Source: Aureibacter tunicatorum
Lineage (GTDB): Bacteria; Bacteroidota; Bacteroidia; Cytophagales; Cyclobacteriaceae
Direction: 5' to 3'
DNA: 64,000 bases
Assembly: GCF_036492635.1 (NCBI RefSeq)
Contig: NZ_AP025305.1
Location: forward strand, 2,170,001 to 2,234,000
The position numbers and the translations under genes were made by a program. The notes under the pieces are model-generated. The model made no database searches and was not told the DNA's origin. It was given only the letters and a program-made list of their open reading frames with translations. Of this stretch, positions 23,900 through 31,889 are shown one piece after another (the stretch's first letter is position 1; the number at the start of each line of letters is the position of its first letter).

Positions 23900-25015
23900 T
23901 TACATTTTTTCCAACAACATAATACTTACTTGCGGGTCTGCCATGACCATTTTTACAGATTGATTTTCACAAGCTACCAAATCCTGCAAGAACGTCATTC
24001 GGAGGTCATTAGGCATATAGTCCAGTTTGATGAATTTCTGAATATTTTGAATCTGATCCATATTCAGAATTTCGGTTTTTACTCTTAAGTGATTCAAAAG
24101 GCGTGTGCAAATCGTTGCCATGATATCCATCCGGAAAGGTTCTTTGCAAACTACAGCCTTGATAGGTTCATAGACTCTTTTCTCAAAGTTATTCGCTTCG
24201 ATGATATCTTCAGGTGTGATCAGATCTTCCAAGTTTTGATTAATGAAGGAGATAAAGCTGGTTACGGCATTTTCATCTATTGTGGCATCTGCCAAAAGTT
24301 TGATCATTTCCACATGCTCATGCAGATTCTTAAAGTCTTTGATCGTCTCAAAAAATTGCACTAGGGTTCTAGGTGTGGTGCGATCTCCGATAGCTATCTC
24401 AGGGTATGTCAATACAAAGTTTATCCCGCGTGAATCTATTTCATTTTCTTCAGCCCAAAGCGCCCAGTCTTTTGGATCAAATTCCATGGTGATATGCATC
24501 ATTCGGGTTAGCATTGCATCATCCATCGGCGTTACGGAGTAATCGCCTCCGTCAGGGTTTGCTGTCAAAATTATATCCCAACCTTTAGGCAGTTTCCAAC
24601 TGACCAATTCAAAATTTTGAAGCAATTGCATGATGCCTCTCAAGATTCTGTCATCCGCTCGATTGACGTCGTCTATTAGTAGAATTCCTTTGCCTTCTTC
24701 CGTTGGAACCCACTCAGGTGCTTTGAAAATCATCTTGCCGTCTTCTATCATAGGCATGCCGATAAGGTCTCCCATTTCTTCAAACTGCGCTGGAGCGATG
24801 TATCTCCATTCATAATTGTTTTTCTTAGCTATTTGCTCTACGATCTGAGTTTTACCTATGCCATGAGTTCCCCAGATACATATTGGAGTTCTTTTCTTTG
24901 CTCTTTGTTCTTGTCGCTCATTGGTTTTTAGAATATGCTCGACAAATCCGATTACTTCTGTCGCATGAGTTTTTGTACCGTAAAATGTATAATTATAATC
25001 TTGTTGCTTTGCCAT
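23900..25015 (-). CDS. MoxR-type AAA+ ATPase
   Basis: A 371-aa AAA+ protein. Walker A is GTHGIGKTQ at residues 49–57 and Walker B is ILLIDDVNRAD at 111–121, followed by arginine-finger-type sequence (DRILRGIMQLLQ). A sensor-1 region with LTANPDGGDYSVTPMDDAMLTRM lies at about 150–170. This order fits the MoxR branch, ring-forming chaperone-like ATPases that work with VWA-domain proteins. The VWA partner is encoded 12 nt upstream and the LRR protein 3 nt downstream, a layout strongly implying one complex. Confidence 0.92.
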   Translation of the reverse strand: MAKQQDYNYTFYGTKTHATEVIGFVEHILKTNERQEQRAKKRTPICIWGTHGIGKTQIVEQIAKKNNYEWRYIAPAQFEEMGDLIGMPMIEDGKMIFKAPEWVPTEEGKGILLIDDVNRADDRILRGIMQLLQNFELVSWKLPKGWDIILTANPDGGDYSVTPMDDAMLTRMMHITMEFDPKDWALWAEENEIDSRGINFVLTYPEIAIGDRTTPRTLVQFFETIKDFKNLHEHVEMIKLLADATIDENAVTSFISFINQNLEDLITPEDIIEANNFEKRVYEPIKAVVCKEPFRMDIMATICTRLLNHLRVKTEILNMDQIQNIQKFIKLDYMPNDLRMTFLQDLVACENQSVKMVMADPQVSIMLLEKM

Positions 25016-25027
25016 GTTCTTTTGAAT

Positions 25028-26308
25028 TTAAGCCATCATCTTTATGACTCTTCCTTTTAATTGATTCCATTCTCTTGACCCTTGGCTCACTCCTTGGGGA
25101 GTAATCATCCACATCAAAGGCTTTCGAGGGTTAACTCTGATCTTATCAGCGTATCCATCTGTGAAAAATACCGTCACATCAGGTCTGATTTTATCGTTTG
25201 CTAATCGAATGACTTCGTCAAAGCAAGTTCCTCCTCGGCCCTTTACCTCTTTGGGCGGAACACCCTGATAGGAGTAAACATTGTGAATGATCGTGTCAAA
25301 CTCAACGACAGTCATCTCTGCGCCATTTTTCCAGATATGATATACTTCTCCAAACAGCAACTCTATTTCCTGCTTAGACATACTTCCTGAAGTATCAACA
25401 GCTACCATTACATGGTTTTTGGATTTGATTTTTATACCGGGAGTCGTACCATAACGCTTAGATTTACGCTTCATGGTATTTTTTAGATATGTCCTTGAGC
25501 CAGTCGTTGTAAAAAGTCTCAATGCCCTTCTCCAGTCAATACTCGGCTTAAGCTTTGCCTTTAGAATATTTATTTGCTCTAAGACATCCCCAGGCAAATT
25601 CCCTTGCATATTTCCTTCTCCAACTCTCTCTATTGTATTCTTTAATACCTGATCGATATAGCCTTCCAAGAGCATTCTTTCAGGGCTTGAAAGCTTTTCA
25701 AAAGTATCCCATAATTTATGATTCTTTGTAGAGAGCTTTCCAGAGTCCAAAAGTTCTCTTAAAGATCTTTGAGTATTATCGGTATCTAAATTTGAATCAA
25801 TTTTCACAGTCGAGCTTAACGTCTTGTCAAGCATTTCGGAAAGCTTGGCGTAATAATAATCCGCTGATTCCTCTGGCAGAAAGTCAATTGAGAGTCTATC
25901 TGCGATCTTTTTAAAGTCTGTATAAAACACCCCTCCGTCCGGCAATTGATCTCTTTCGATATATTGATTAATAACCATATCAAAAGCGATATTAGCAAGT
26001 TCTCTGTCCGGCATTTTCATTGTTCTGTTATAAGTGATATGCTTAAGAACTACATGCAAAATCTCATGCTTCACTACACCATATCGTTGTTCCGCTGGTA
26101 TAGAAAGCCAGAAAGACTTGCTGACTGAAAACTGAACTGTAAAGTTATTCAATGCTCTGACGAATGCAGTATTCAGTCCCATCTCTTCCTCAGCTTCTGT
26201 TGTAACGCTTTTGACTATTCCGGTAAAAAAATGCCCGTAAAATGGTTCGGTCATCAGCAACTTAATGCTTGTTCGGGATATATCATCTAGTAATTCTTGA
26301 TGAGTCAT
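25028..26308 (-). CDS. VWA-like protein with N-terminal zincin motif (DUF2201 type)
   Basis: A 426-aa cytoplasmic protein with two parts. The N-terminal half has a metallopeptidase-like helix with HEILHVVLKH (HExxH at 81–85) in the context of the DUF2201 family. The C-terminal half is a von Willebrand A domain: VAVDTSGSMS (about 303–312) is the MIDAS DxSxS metal site, with the later GRGGTCFDEV and VTVFFTDGYAD supplying further MIDAS residues. Such proteins pair with MoxR ATPases. Whether the HExxH centre is an active protease has not been shown for the family, as far as I know. It is the second gene of the operon. Confidence 0.92.
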   Translation of the reverse strand: MTHQELLDDISRTSIKLLMTEPFYGHFFTGIVKSVTTEAEEEMGLNTAFVRALNNFTVQFSVSKSFWLSIPAEQRYGVVKHEILHVVLKHITYNRTMKMPDRELANIAFDMVINQYIERDQLPDGGVFYTDFKKIADRLSIDFLPEESADYYYAKLSEMLDKTLSSTVKIDSNLDTDNTQRSLRELLDSGKLSTKNHKLWDTFEKLSSPERMLLEGYIDQVLKNTIERVGEGNMQGNLPGDVLEQINILKAKLKPSIDWRRALRLFTTTGSRTYLKNTMKRKSKRYGTTPGIKIKSKNHVMVAVDTSGSMSKQEIELLFGEVYHIWKNGAEMTVVEFDTIIHNVYSYQGVPPKEVKGRGGTCFDEVIRLANDKIRPDVTVFFTDGYADKIRVNPRKPLMWMITPQGVSQGSREWNQLKGRVIKMMA

Positions 26309-26310
26309 TT

Positions 26311-26580
26311 TTAATCATTAATCGAAGTAATTACCAATGTGCCTGATATTTCAATCAGGTCGCCTGATTCTTTGTCCATAAAATAATAGCCATCACTTGT
26401 AGGTTCGCTTAATACTTTTCCTGTGCTGGTCCAAGTACGCGCGACGCTACCATCGCAGTTTAATAATTCTACTTTGAACTCTGTTCCAAAGCCTTTCCAC
26501 TTTGCTTGCTCAGCTCCTGTGCAACTTTCTAAAAAAATTATGGCACTTGATAATGCCAAAACCAAAACGCTTCTCATCAT
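26311..26580 (-). CDS. Small lipoprotein, first gene of the MoxR/VWA operon
   Basis: An 89-aa protein with a lipoprotein signal (SVLVLALSSAIIFLESC, lipid cysteine 20). The mature part is about 70 residues rich in beta-forming sequence (FKVELLNCDGSVARTW; DGYYFMDKESGDLIEISG), perhaps a small beta sandwich. The gene ends 2 nt before the VWA start, so it is likely co-transcribed and may be the operon leader gene. No family is recognised. The start is the first of two consecutive ATGs; the second is equally possible. Confidence 0.7.
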   Translation of the reverse strand: MMRSVLVLALSSAIIFLESCTGAEQAKWKGFGTEFKVELLNCDGSVARTWTSTGKVLSEPTSDGYYFMDKESGDLIEISGTLVITSIND

Positions 26581-26637
26581 AATTATTCAGTTACTAAAGA
26601 AAGTGATTAAGTTAACTATTATTTGCTGGAATCACCT

Positions 26638-26651
26638 CCCTGAAAACAGGG
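26638..26651. promoter_or_regulatory. CCCTG-AAAA-CAGGG palindrome, copy 2 (putative operator)
   Basis: The same 15-mer TCCCTGAAAACAGGG as at 7455–7469, here 57 nt upstream of the lipoprotein start on the minus strand. Outer bases CACC/GGTG extend the stem with a one-base bulge. The 19 bases from the leading T match copy 1 with one difference. Confidence 0.55.
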
Positions 26652-26712
26652 GGTGAGTCTGTGAGAATCAAGTAAATCTGAGAAACATGTTAGACAGAAA
26701 GTAATAGACAGC

Positions 26713-27522
26713 TTAGTGATTAGCATAAATAATTTCCGGAGTCGTTTCATCAGCAAGAAGCTCATCGATAAGCTCTTTGTGATGTTTTTTGACGTAACTA
26801 GAAATAGGTGAAGGCAATTCTTTTAGCAGTACACTGCCTTCAAACGTCTTTGGGTTGACTATAATAATTTCTGTGTCATCAAAAGCTTTCTTTTGAATTG
26901 TTTTGTCCAATGCCCGATGCATTCTTATATAGTCGTTATTATCGATAAACTTATAGATATGTTTATCTCTATTCATGCTTTTAACTGTGCGGATGGCTAG
27001 TTTGAGTTGAAAATTTTTCAGGGCTCGGAATATAGGCATTCTGTCAATTATATGTCTAAAAATAATCAAGAGCATAGCTGTTAAAAGGAACATGCTAATG
27101 TAAATCAAATCATAACCTTCATTGGCATGTAAACCGTCTATTCTGCTCACGGAAGGAGTATTGTAGTCATATATCACTACTACTGGCTCTCCCGGTTTCG
27201 TTAAGTTGGCATAAGAATGATCGTAAGAATAGCCATGAAAAGTTTTGTCTATTCCAGGCACTTTGTATTCAAACTCTAAATAGTAATGATCATGGTTTGA
27301 TGTGACAGAGCCGTTGACAATCCGATATTCATCGGATAGTGAAGTTAGATTGTCAAGAGGCTTTCGTTCCCTGTAGCTATAGGAAAATACCTTGTCGTAA
27401 TCTCTGCTAAAGCAGATTAAAAATGGAACTAGAACGCCTATTAGTTTTCCGTTAAGAAAACCTTTAAAAAGAACAGTCCAACGTAAAGCGTTGGGGATCA
27501 AAAAAGTGGATTTAATATTCAT
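26713..27522 (-). CDS. DUF3592-like membrane protein
   Basis: A 269-aa protein with a membrane segment at about 22–38, an extracytoplasmic beta-rich domain at about 60–130 and a second membrane segment at about 137–158, followed by a ~110-residue cytoplasmic tail. The extracytoplasmic part (VNGSVTSNHDHYYLEFEYKVPG, then a PGEPVVVIYDYNTPS segment) looks like DUF3592 domains. It is a single-gene unit between the MoxR operon and the LytTR system. Its role is unknown. Confidence 0.6.
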   Translation of the reverse strand: MNIKSTFLIPNALRWTVLFKGFLNGKLIGVLVPFLICFSRDYDKVFSYSYRERKPLDNLTSLSDEYRIVNGSVTSNHDHYYLEFEYKVPGIDKTFHGYSYDHSYANLTKPGEPVVVIYDYNTPSVSRIDGLHANEGYDLIYISMFLLTAMLLIIFRHIIDRMPIFRALKNFQLKLAIRTVKSMNRDKHIYKFIDNNDYIRMHRALDKTIQKKAFDDTEIIIVNPKTFEGSVLLKELPSPISSYVKKHHKELIDELLADETTPEIIYANH

Positions 27523-27613
27523 ATGTTTATTTAAAAAATAATTTATTAGATATAATCACGATTGAATTTTATACTATTTTATTTCCGCTGGAAAAACATA
27601 AAGAGGAAAATCA

Positions 27614-27656
27614 TAAAAACCAATTATGATAAGCATTTCTGTTATGATGATAATTG
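27614..27656 (-). terminator. Probable terminator overlapping the end of the LytTR gene
   Basis: On the minus strand CAATTATCATCATAA pairs imperfectly with TTATCATAATTG, followed by GTTTTTATG. The left arm contains the stop codon of the response regulator. The stem is AT-rich with bulges, so the prediction is moderate. Confidence 0.5.
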
Positions 27657-28364
27657 CAACTTATTCAACTGATCGAGCACGCTTTGCTTGTATTGCCTGC
27701 CGATAGGCAAAGCTTGATTTTTTATTTCTATTAATTCGTGTGTATAAGCGTCTATTTTTTTTACTTGAATGATAAATGAACGATGTATTCTTAGAAATTG
27801 CTTGGAAGGCAATATTGATTCGAAGTGGCTGATACTTTCCCTTACCATGATAAATTCATTGTTCAGATATATTTTCAAATAGTCTTTTTGGCTTTCGATG
27901 TATTGGATTTCATTGAACTTGATTTTGATCATTTTGCGATCGGATTTGACAAATGCAAAGTCCTTAATTTGAGTGTCATCTTTGGTCTCAATGATTGGAG
28001 TGCTGGTCCTTTTCTTGTATACTTCCACGGCTTTGAATAACCGTTCAAGAGAGATCGGCTTGAGCAAGTAATCAATGGCTTGAAGTTCAAAGCCTTCAAT
28101 AGCATATTCTCTGTGCGCTGTCGTGAATATTACTTTTGTGTCATTTGAAATGGATTTGGCAAGGCTCAGTCCCGAAATGTCCGGCATGTCAATATCCAAG
28201 AAAATCAAGTCGATTTGATTTTCATTCAAAGCTTTGAAGGCTTCCAGCGCATTTTTACAGACGGCCACAAGCTCGATAGAAGGGATGCTCTGAAGATGTA
28301 TTTCAAGGATTTTTCTTGCTGTAGGCTCGTCATCGACTATTATCGATTTAATAGGAAAGTTCAT
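27642..28364 (-). CDS. LytTR-family response regulator
   Basis: A 240-aa two-component regulator. The receiver domain (about 1–118) shows the acidic pair IIVDDEPTAR (Asp 11–12), the phosphoacceptor LIFLDIDMPD (Asp 57), and the conserved switch residues VIFTTAHREYA and LLKPIS. The C-terminal LytTR DNA-binding domain (about 140–238) has the typical IQYIESQKDYLKIYL and FLRIHRSFIIQVKKI segments. It overlaps the histidine kinase gene by 17 nt, so the pair is translated together. Targets are unknown; the divergent MotA/TolQ-like gene is a natural candidate. Confidence 0.94.
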   Translation of the reverse strand: MNFPIKSIIVDDEPTARKILEIHLQSIPSIELVAVCKNALEAFKALNENQIDLIFLDIDMPDISGLSLAKSISNDTKVIFTTAHREYAIEGFELQAIDYLLKPISLERLFKAVEVYKKRTSTPIIETKDDTQIKDFAFVKSDRKMIKIKFNEIQYIESQKDYLKIYLNNEFIMVRESISHFESILPSKQFLRIHRSFIIQVKKIDAYTHELIEIKNQALPIGRQYKQSVLDQLNKLQLSS

Positions 28365-29430
28365 AGGATGTTGTTTTTGAGGTTTGGAGAGTTAGGTTGA
28401 TGTGAAAATACTGTTCTTGAAGGTTATTTTCAATGATTAGATGATGACGATCCGGATATAATATTTTCAGTCTTTGCCTAATATTATTCAATCCAAGTCC
28501 TCCAGATTGTGATGATTCATGTTGAATATGATAGGTGTTCTTAACGTTGAAATTGATTTCTTTTTGATCCACTCTAAGCTCAATCCATACTTTTAATTTA
28601 TTTCCGACTTTTCGACCATGTTTAAAAGCATTTTCTATAAATGGAATGAACAGCATGGGAGAAACCATGCATTCATTATTAAGCATATCGAAATTGTGAG
28701 AAATATCCAGGCTATCTTCTAGTCTGATTTTTTCAAGCTCTATATAATTTGCCAAATGCTCGGTCTCCAACGAGATAGGGACCTCAGGCTTGTCTATTTG
28801 ATAAAGCATATAGTCTAGAAGTCCCGAAAGCCTTAATATCAGATCAGGTGTTTCATCAGCTCTTTGCAAAGCGAATCCATAAATGGAGTTCAGCGTGTTG
28901 AAAAGAAAATGCGGATTGATCTGCATTTTAAGATACTTCAGTTCTTGTTTCTTTAGCTTCAGTTGAGCTTTAAGCATTTCTTGTTCCTGTTTCTTTCGTT
29001 CATTTTCGGTGTGAAGGTAATTTTTAAACAGATAGTAAATAGAGACTATCAGCACAATAAAATAAACGCTTGCGCAGACCACAAAATAACTTTTACTGAA
29101 GTTGGGGAGGGAGGAAAACGAGCCATTTGAGAGAATCATTAATGCTCCGAAAATGGAAAGCAATATGAAGTTGGTCGAGATAATTATACTGTAACAAGAG
29201 TAAAGGGCGAATTTGGCGTATTTTTTTAGCAACAGGTATCTGGGTATGAGGAATAGACCAAAGAAATAGCTAGTCAGTATTGTGATAGGCATTAATAGGG
29301 TGGAGAATTGAAATATATAATACAGGTCTTCATTTTTATAGGAAAAAAATTGAATATAAAAACCCAGAACACCTACCCAAAATAGGCTGTGAAGTATTGG
29401 TTTTTTGATAGAGTTAAGGCTTTTGAGCAT
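28348..29430 (-). CDS. Sensor histidine kinase (LytS/YehU-like)
   Basis: A 360-aa membrane kinase. About four transmembrane helices fill the first ~145 residues with no large sensory domain, then a coiled-coil-like linker (ENERKKQEQEMLKAQLKLKK) leads to the His_kinase box MQINPHFLFNTLNS at about 165–178 and an ATPase domain. The N-box FIPFIENAFKHG and G-box GLGLNNIRQRL are present. It phosphorylates the LytTR regulator encoded just downstream. It is the first gene of the pair. Confidence 0.93.
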   Translation of the reverse strand: MLKSLNSIKKPILHSLFWVGVLGFYIQFFSYKNEDLYYIFQFSTLLMPITILTSYFFGLFLIPRYLLLKKYAKFALYSCYSIIISTNFILLSIFGALMILSNGSFSSLPNFSKSYFVVCASVYFIVLIVSIYYLFKNYLHTENERKKQEQEMLKAQLKLKKQELKYLKMQINPHFLFNTLNSIYGFALQRADETPDLILRLSGLLDYMLYQIDKPEVPISLETEHLANYIELEKIRLEDSLDISHNFDMLNNECMVSPMLFIPFIENAFKHGRKVGNKLKVWIELRVDQKEINFNVKNTYHIQHESSQSGGLGLNNIRQRLKILYPDRHHLIIENNLQEQYFHINLTLQTSKTTSYELSY

Positions 29431-29665
29431 AATATGTTTCTGAGAATTTAGTTTTTATTAAATTGTGAAAAAATATTGTTACTTACACGTTTTTGAGACA
29501 GAATACACTTTTCGTTAGACGAATGACTGCAATTAATTTCTGAATAGCTTAGTCGATTAAAATTGGTTAAAAGTAGTTCATACAGCTTCGTTTGTCGCAA
29601 AATAAATTTAGTTGATTTCAAAATCTGTAATCTTGGGCATGTTTAATTTTTAAAATAACAAGAAA

Positions 29666-30025
29666 ATGAATTTAATTATCGAAGGAGGAGTAATCTTCAC
29701 AGGTCCAATTACATTGATTATGATTTCAATTGTCGTTTTATGCGTGTATGCGATGATGAAAAAAGAGTCGTTGGTTAAAGTCAGTCGATTGATTCATCAG
29801 TTAAGCTTGTTCGTGTTAGCTTTTGGTTTTTTTGGGCAGATGCTAGGGCTTTATGAAGCATTTAAGACTATTTCAGCGGTAGGTTCTGTTTCTCCGCAGA
29901 TTATGTTCGCCGGTTTGAGAGTGTCATCGATTTCTCCGATGATGGGAGTTTTTACTTATTTGTTGGCTAGAATAGCGGTGATGATTCTTGAGAATCAGCG
30001 AAAGGGGGTTGAAAGTGTGAAATAA
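29666..30025 (+). CDS. Small MotA/TolQ/ExbB-like membrane protein
   Basis: A 119-aa protein with three hydrophobic segments (about 11–30, 45–65 and 90–108). The second half resembles the conserved helix pair of MotA/TolQ/ExbB proteins (VLAFGFFGQMLGLYEAFKTI, then PQIMFAGLRVS). It is much shorter than a full MotA or ExbB (about 200–250 aa), and no MotB, TolR or ExbD partner is encoded beside it. It is divergent from the LytS/LytTR pair, 235 bp away, and ends in a strong terminator; regulation by that pair is an inference. Confidence 0.65.
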   Translation: MNLIIEGGVIFTGPITLIMISIVVLCVYAMMKKESLVKVSRLIHQLSLFVLAFGFFGQMLGLYEAFKTISAVGSVSPQIMFAGLRVSSISPMMGVFTYLLARIAVMILENQRKGVESVK

Positions 30026-30084
30026 AGCGAAGAGAGCAAGTTAATCTTTTCGTATTTATAGGTTTTAATAGTAGTATTTTATCA

Positions 30085-30130
30085 AGCGCTTGAAATAGAG
30101 GTGTAGCTCTAATCTCAAGCGCTTTTATGT
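30085..30130. terminator. Bidirectional terminator
   Basis: AAGCGCTTGA pairs with TCAAGCGCTT and, inside, TAGAG with CTCTA, giving a long stem. A T-run follows on the plus strand (CTTTTATGTTTT), and the mirrored strand has a shorter T-rich tail. It separates the MotA/TolQ-like gene from the endonuclease gene, which converge here. Confidence 0.85.
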
Positions 30131-30131
30131 T

Positions 30132-31700
30132 TTAATCCCTTTTAATGATTAATTCTTCTGTAATAAGAAAGTTGTCGCCTTCAAGTTTTAGAAAATATAT
30201 TCCTTCGTTAAAGTTGTTAATATTGATTCGCTTATTCTTTAACTCGTTTTTGATGAGTAATTGGCCCGCATTGTTGAAAATGGAATACTCCAGTGGTATG
30301 TCAATATTTATAAAAATAATGTCATTAGCTGGATTGGGATAAAATATTGTTTTCTTTTGAATTTCAGTTATTGCGCTGTTTTGAGCGTTATTTTTTTTTC
30401 TGCTGGCGTTGCCATTGCTGTAATTGTGAAGCCCTAAATTGCTGGAGTAGTTGGAACTTTTCGCAGTCCACTCTGATGATTTGTTAAAGCTGGTATTTCC
30501 ATCTGTAATGTCGCTATTTCTGATCAAAGTAACATCTTTACCAAAATATGAGCTTCCTCCATTGAAATTTCCTACGATGTCAATCAATTGATTATTGTAG
30601 AATAGACCTATAGGATCATTGCCATTGAATGATATCATCGCACCAGTGCTTGTTTCATCCGCTTTGTTTCTTATAGTGGATGTTGCGCTTGAATGAGAGA
30701 TAACAAATGTTTTGTCATGAGCTAAAGTGCCTGATAAGCTATAAGTCCCAGACCAGCTTCCACTGCCATTAATTTGTTTTTTCAGTGAATAGTCGGACAG
30801 GTCTACATTGTCGCCAGTGAGGTTGACGATTTCTATTGCTTTGTTGTAACTGGATCCTTCAATATATTCTGAGATAAAAAGCTGGTTTGAAGTCCCTGAA
30901 TTTGAACCGCCACTGTTATTGCCAAATCTATTTTCCGCTTGAGGGCCTCCCCAAATCGCTGTTGCAAAAGCTGGATTATCTATAAATGGATTTCGATTTC
31001 CTTGAAGGTTTTCTAGGATTGGGTTTCTTTGGAGCTCGTATTCAGATACAGGGTCTTCGGCATTCCATTCCAGAAACAAAGCGATCATTTTATTATCGTT
31101 GCTTACTGTTTGACCGATACCTACATTTGAAGGCAAGCATCTATTGCCGTATCTTAAGTACATGTACATGATCATTCTGGCTACATCGCCTTTCCATTCA
31201 TCTCCAGGGTACCAATATGTATTTACGACTCCCGAGTTTCCGCTCCCGTCAGCGAATTTTCGACTGCCTCGAGTGCTATTCATTCGAGTATCAGAGGCTC
31301 TAAGATTGTGAGCGTCAGCTCCGGCTCCGCTAGTTCCTAGGTTAGGATTGGCTAAAGACTTAGGGTACACATGCTCTCTGTTCCAGTCAGTGGATCCTCC
31401 ACCGTTGTCATTTTTGCTTCTTGTTCTGTCATTTTTGGTATCAGAGTCATAGTCATTGTAACCATAAATCAAGAATACCTTTGAAGATGTCGAACTGGTA
31501 AGGTCTGTTGATTTCAAAGCATTCCAAACACCCGGTGTATAGGACAGGTTTGTTGTATGTGTTGAAGAGATTTTGTTTGCAAGTTCATATTTAAGGCTGA
31601 GTCCTGTAGCGTTGATGTTTACATCATCGTAATAACTTGGAACTTGCGCTAAAGCGCCGAAATTAATGGCCAGAAAGAGGATGAATAGAAATTGTTTCAT
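30132..31700 (-). CDS. Secreted endonuclease I with lamin-tail domain and T9SS sorting domain
   Basis: A 522-aa exported protein. After the signal peptide (about 1–18) comes the endonuclease I (EndA/NucM) domain at about 25–245, with the metal/active site region STDWNREHVYPKS and the GADAHNLRASD histidine motif. A lamin-tail (LTD) domain spans about 268–400 (LFISEYIEGSSYNKAIEIVN). The C-terminal ~75 residues are a type IX secretion sorting domain (IFYPNPANDIIFI, ending GIYFLKLEGDNFLITEELII). It should degrade extracellular DNA, for nutrition or defence. The frame is intact and the domain order is common in Bacteroidota. Confidence 0.93.
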   Translation of the reverse strand: MKQFLFILFLAINFGALAQVPSYYDDVNINATGLSLKYELANKISSTHTTNLSYTPGVWNALKSTDLTSSTSSKVFLIYGYNDYDSDTKNDRTRSKNDNGGGSTDWNREHVYPKSLANPNLGTSGAGADAHNLRASDTRMNSTRGSRKFADGSGNSGVVNTYWYPGDEWKGDVARMIMYMYLRYGNRCLPSNVGIGQTVSNDNKMIALFLEWNAEDPVSEYELQRNPILENLQGNRNPFIDNPAFATAIWGGPQAENRFGNNSGGSNSGTSNQLFISEYIEGSSYNKAIEIVNLTGDNVDLSDYSLKKQINGSGSWSGTYSLSGTLAHDKTFVISHSSATSTIRNKADETSTGAMISFNGNDPIGLFYNNQLIDIVGNFNGGSSYFGKDVTLIRNSDITDGNTSFNKSSEWTAKSSNYSSNLGLHNYSNGNASRKKNNAQNSAITEIQKKTIFYPNPANDIIFINIDIPLEYSIFNNAGQLLIKNELKNKRININNFNEGIYFLKLEGDNFLITEELIIKRD

Positions 31701-31889
31701 GATAAATGAAAGTTTAAAATGTTTAAATGTGGTAAAAGCTTAGTGCAGAGCTTGTTGGCTCTATGATGCAATTAAACAAACCTTCATTATTTGAATATTA
31801 CTGTGGTGGCTGACAATGTGTTTATTTGGTCATTTGATTGTTATTAGAAAAAGTAGTGTTTATTAAATGATATTATTTTGAAAAATAGA

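Noticed and set aside
7526-26580. A known named phage-defence system
   Set aside because: MoxR–VWA pairs and LRR proteins occur in conflict systems, but I see no reverse transcriptase, toxin, nuclease-helicase or other hallmark of a system I can name.
29431-29665. LytTR binding direct repeats in the divergent spacer
   Set aside because: No pair of matching repeats at the usual spacing could be seen by eye.
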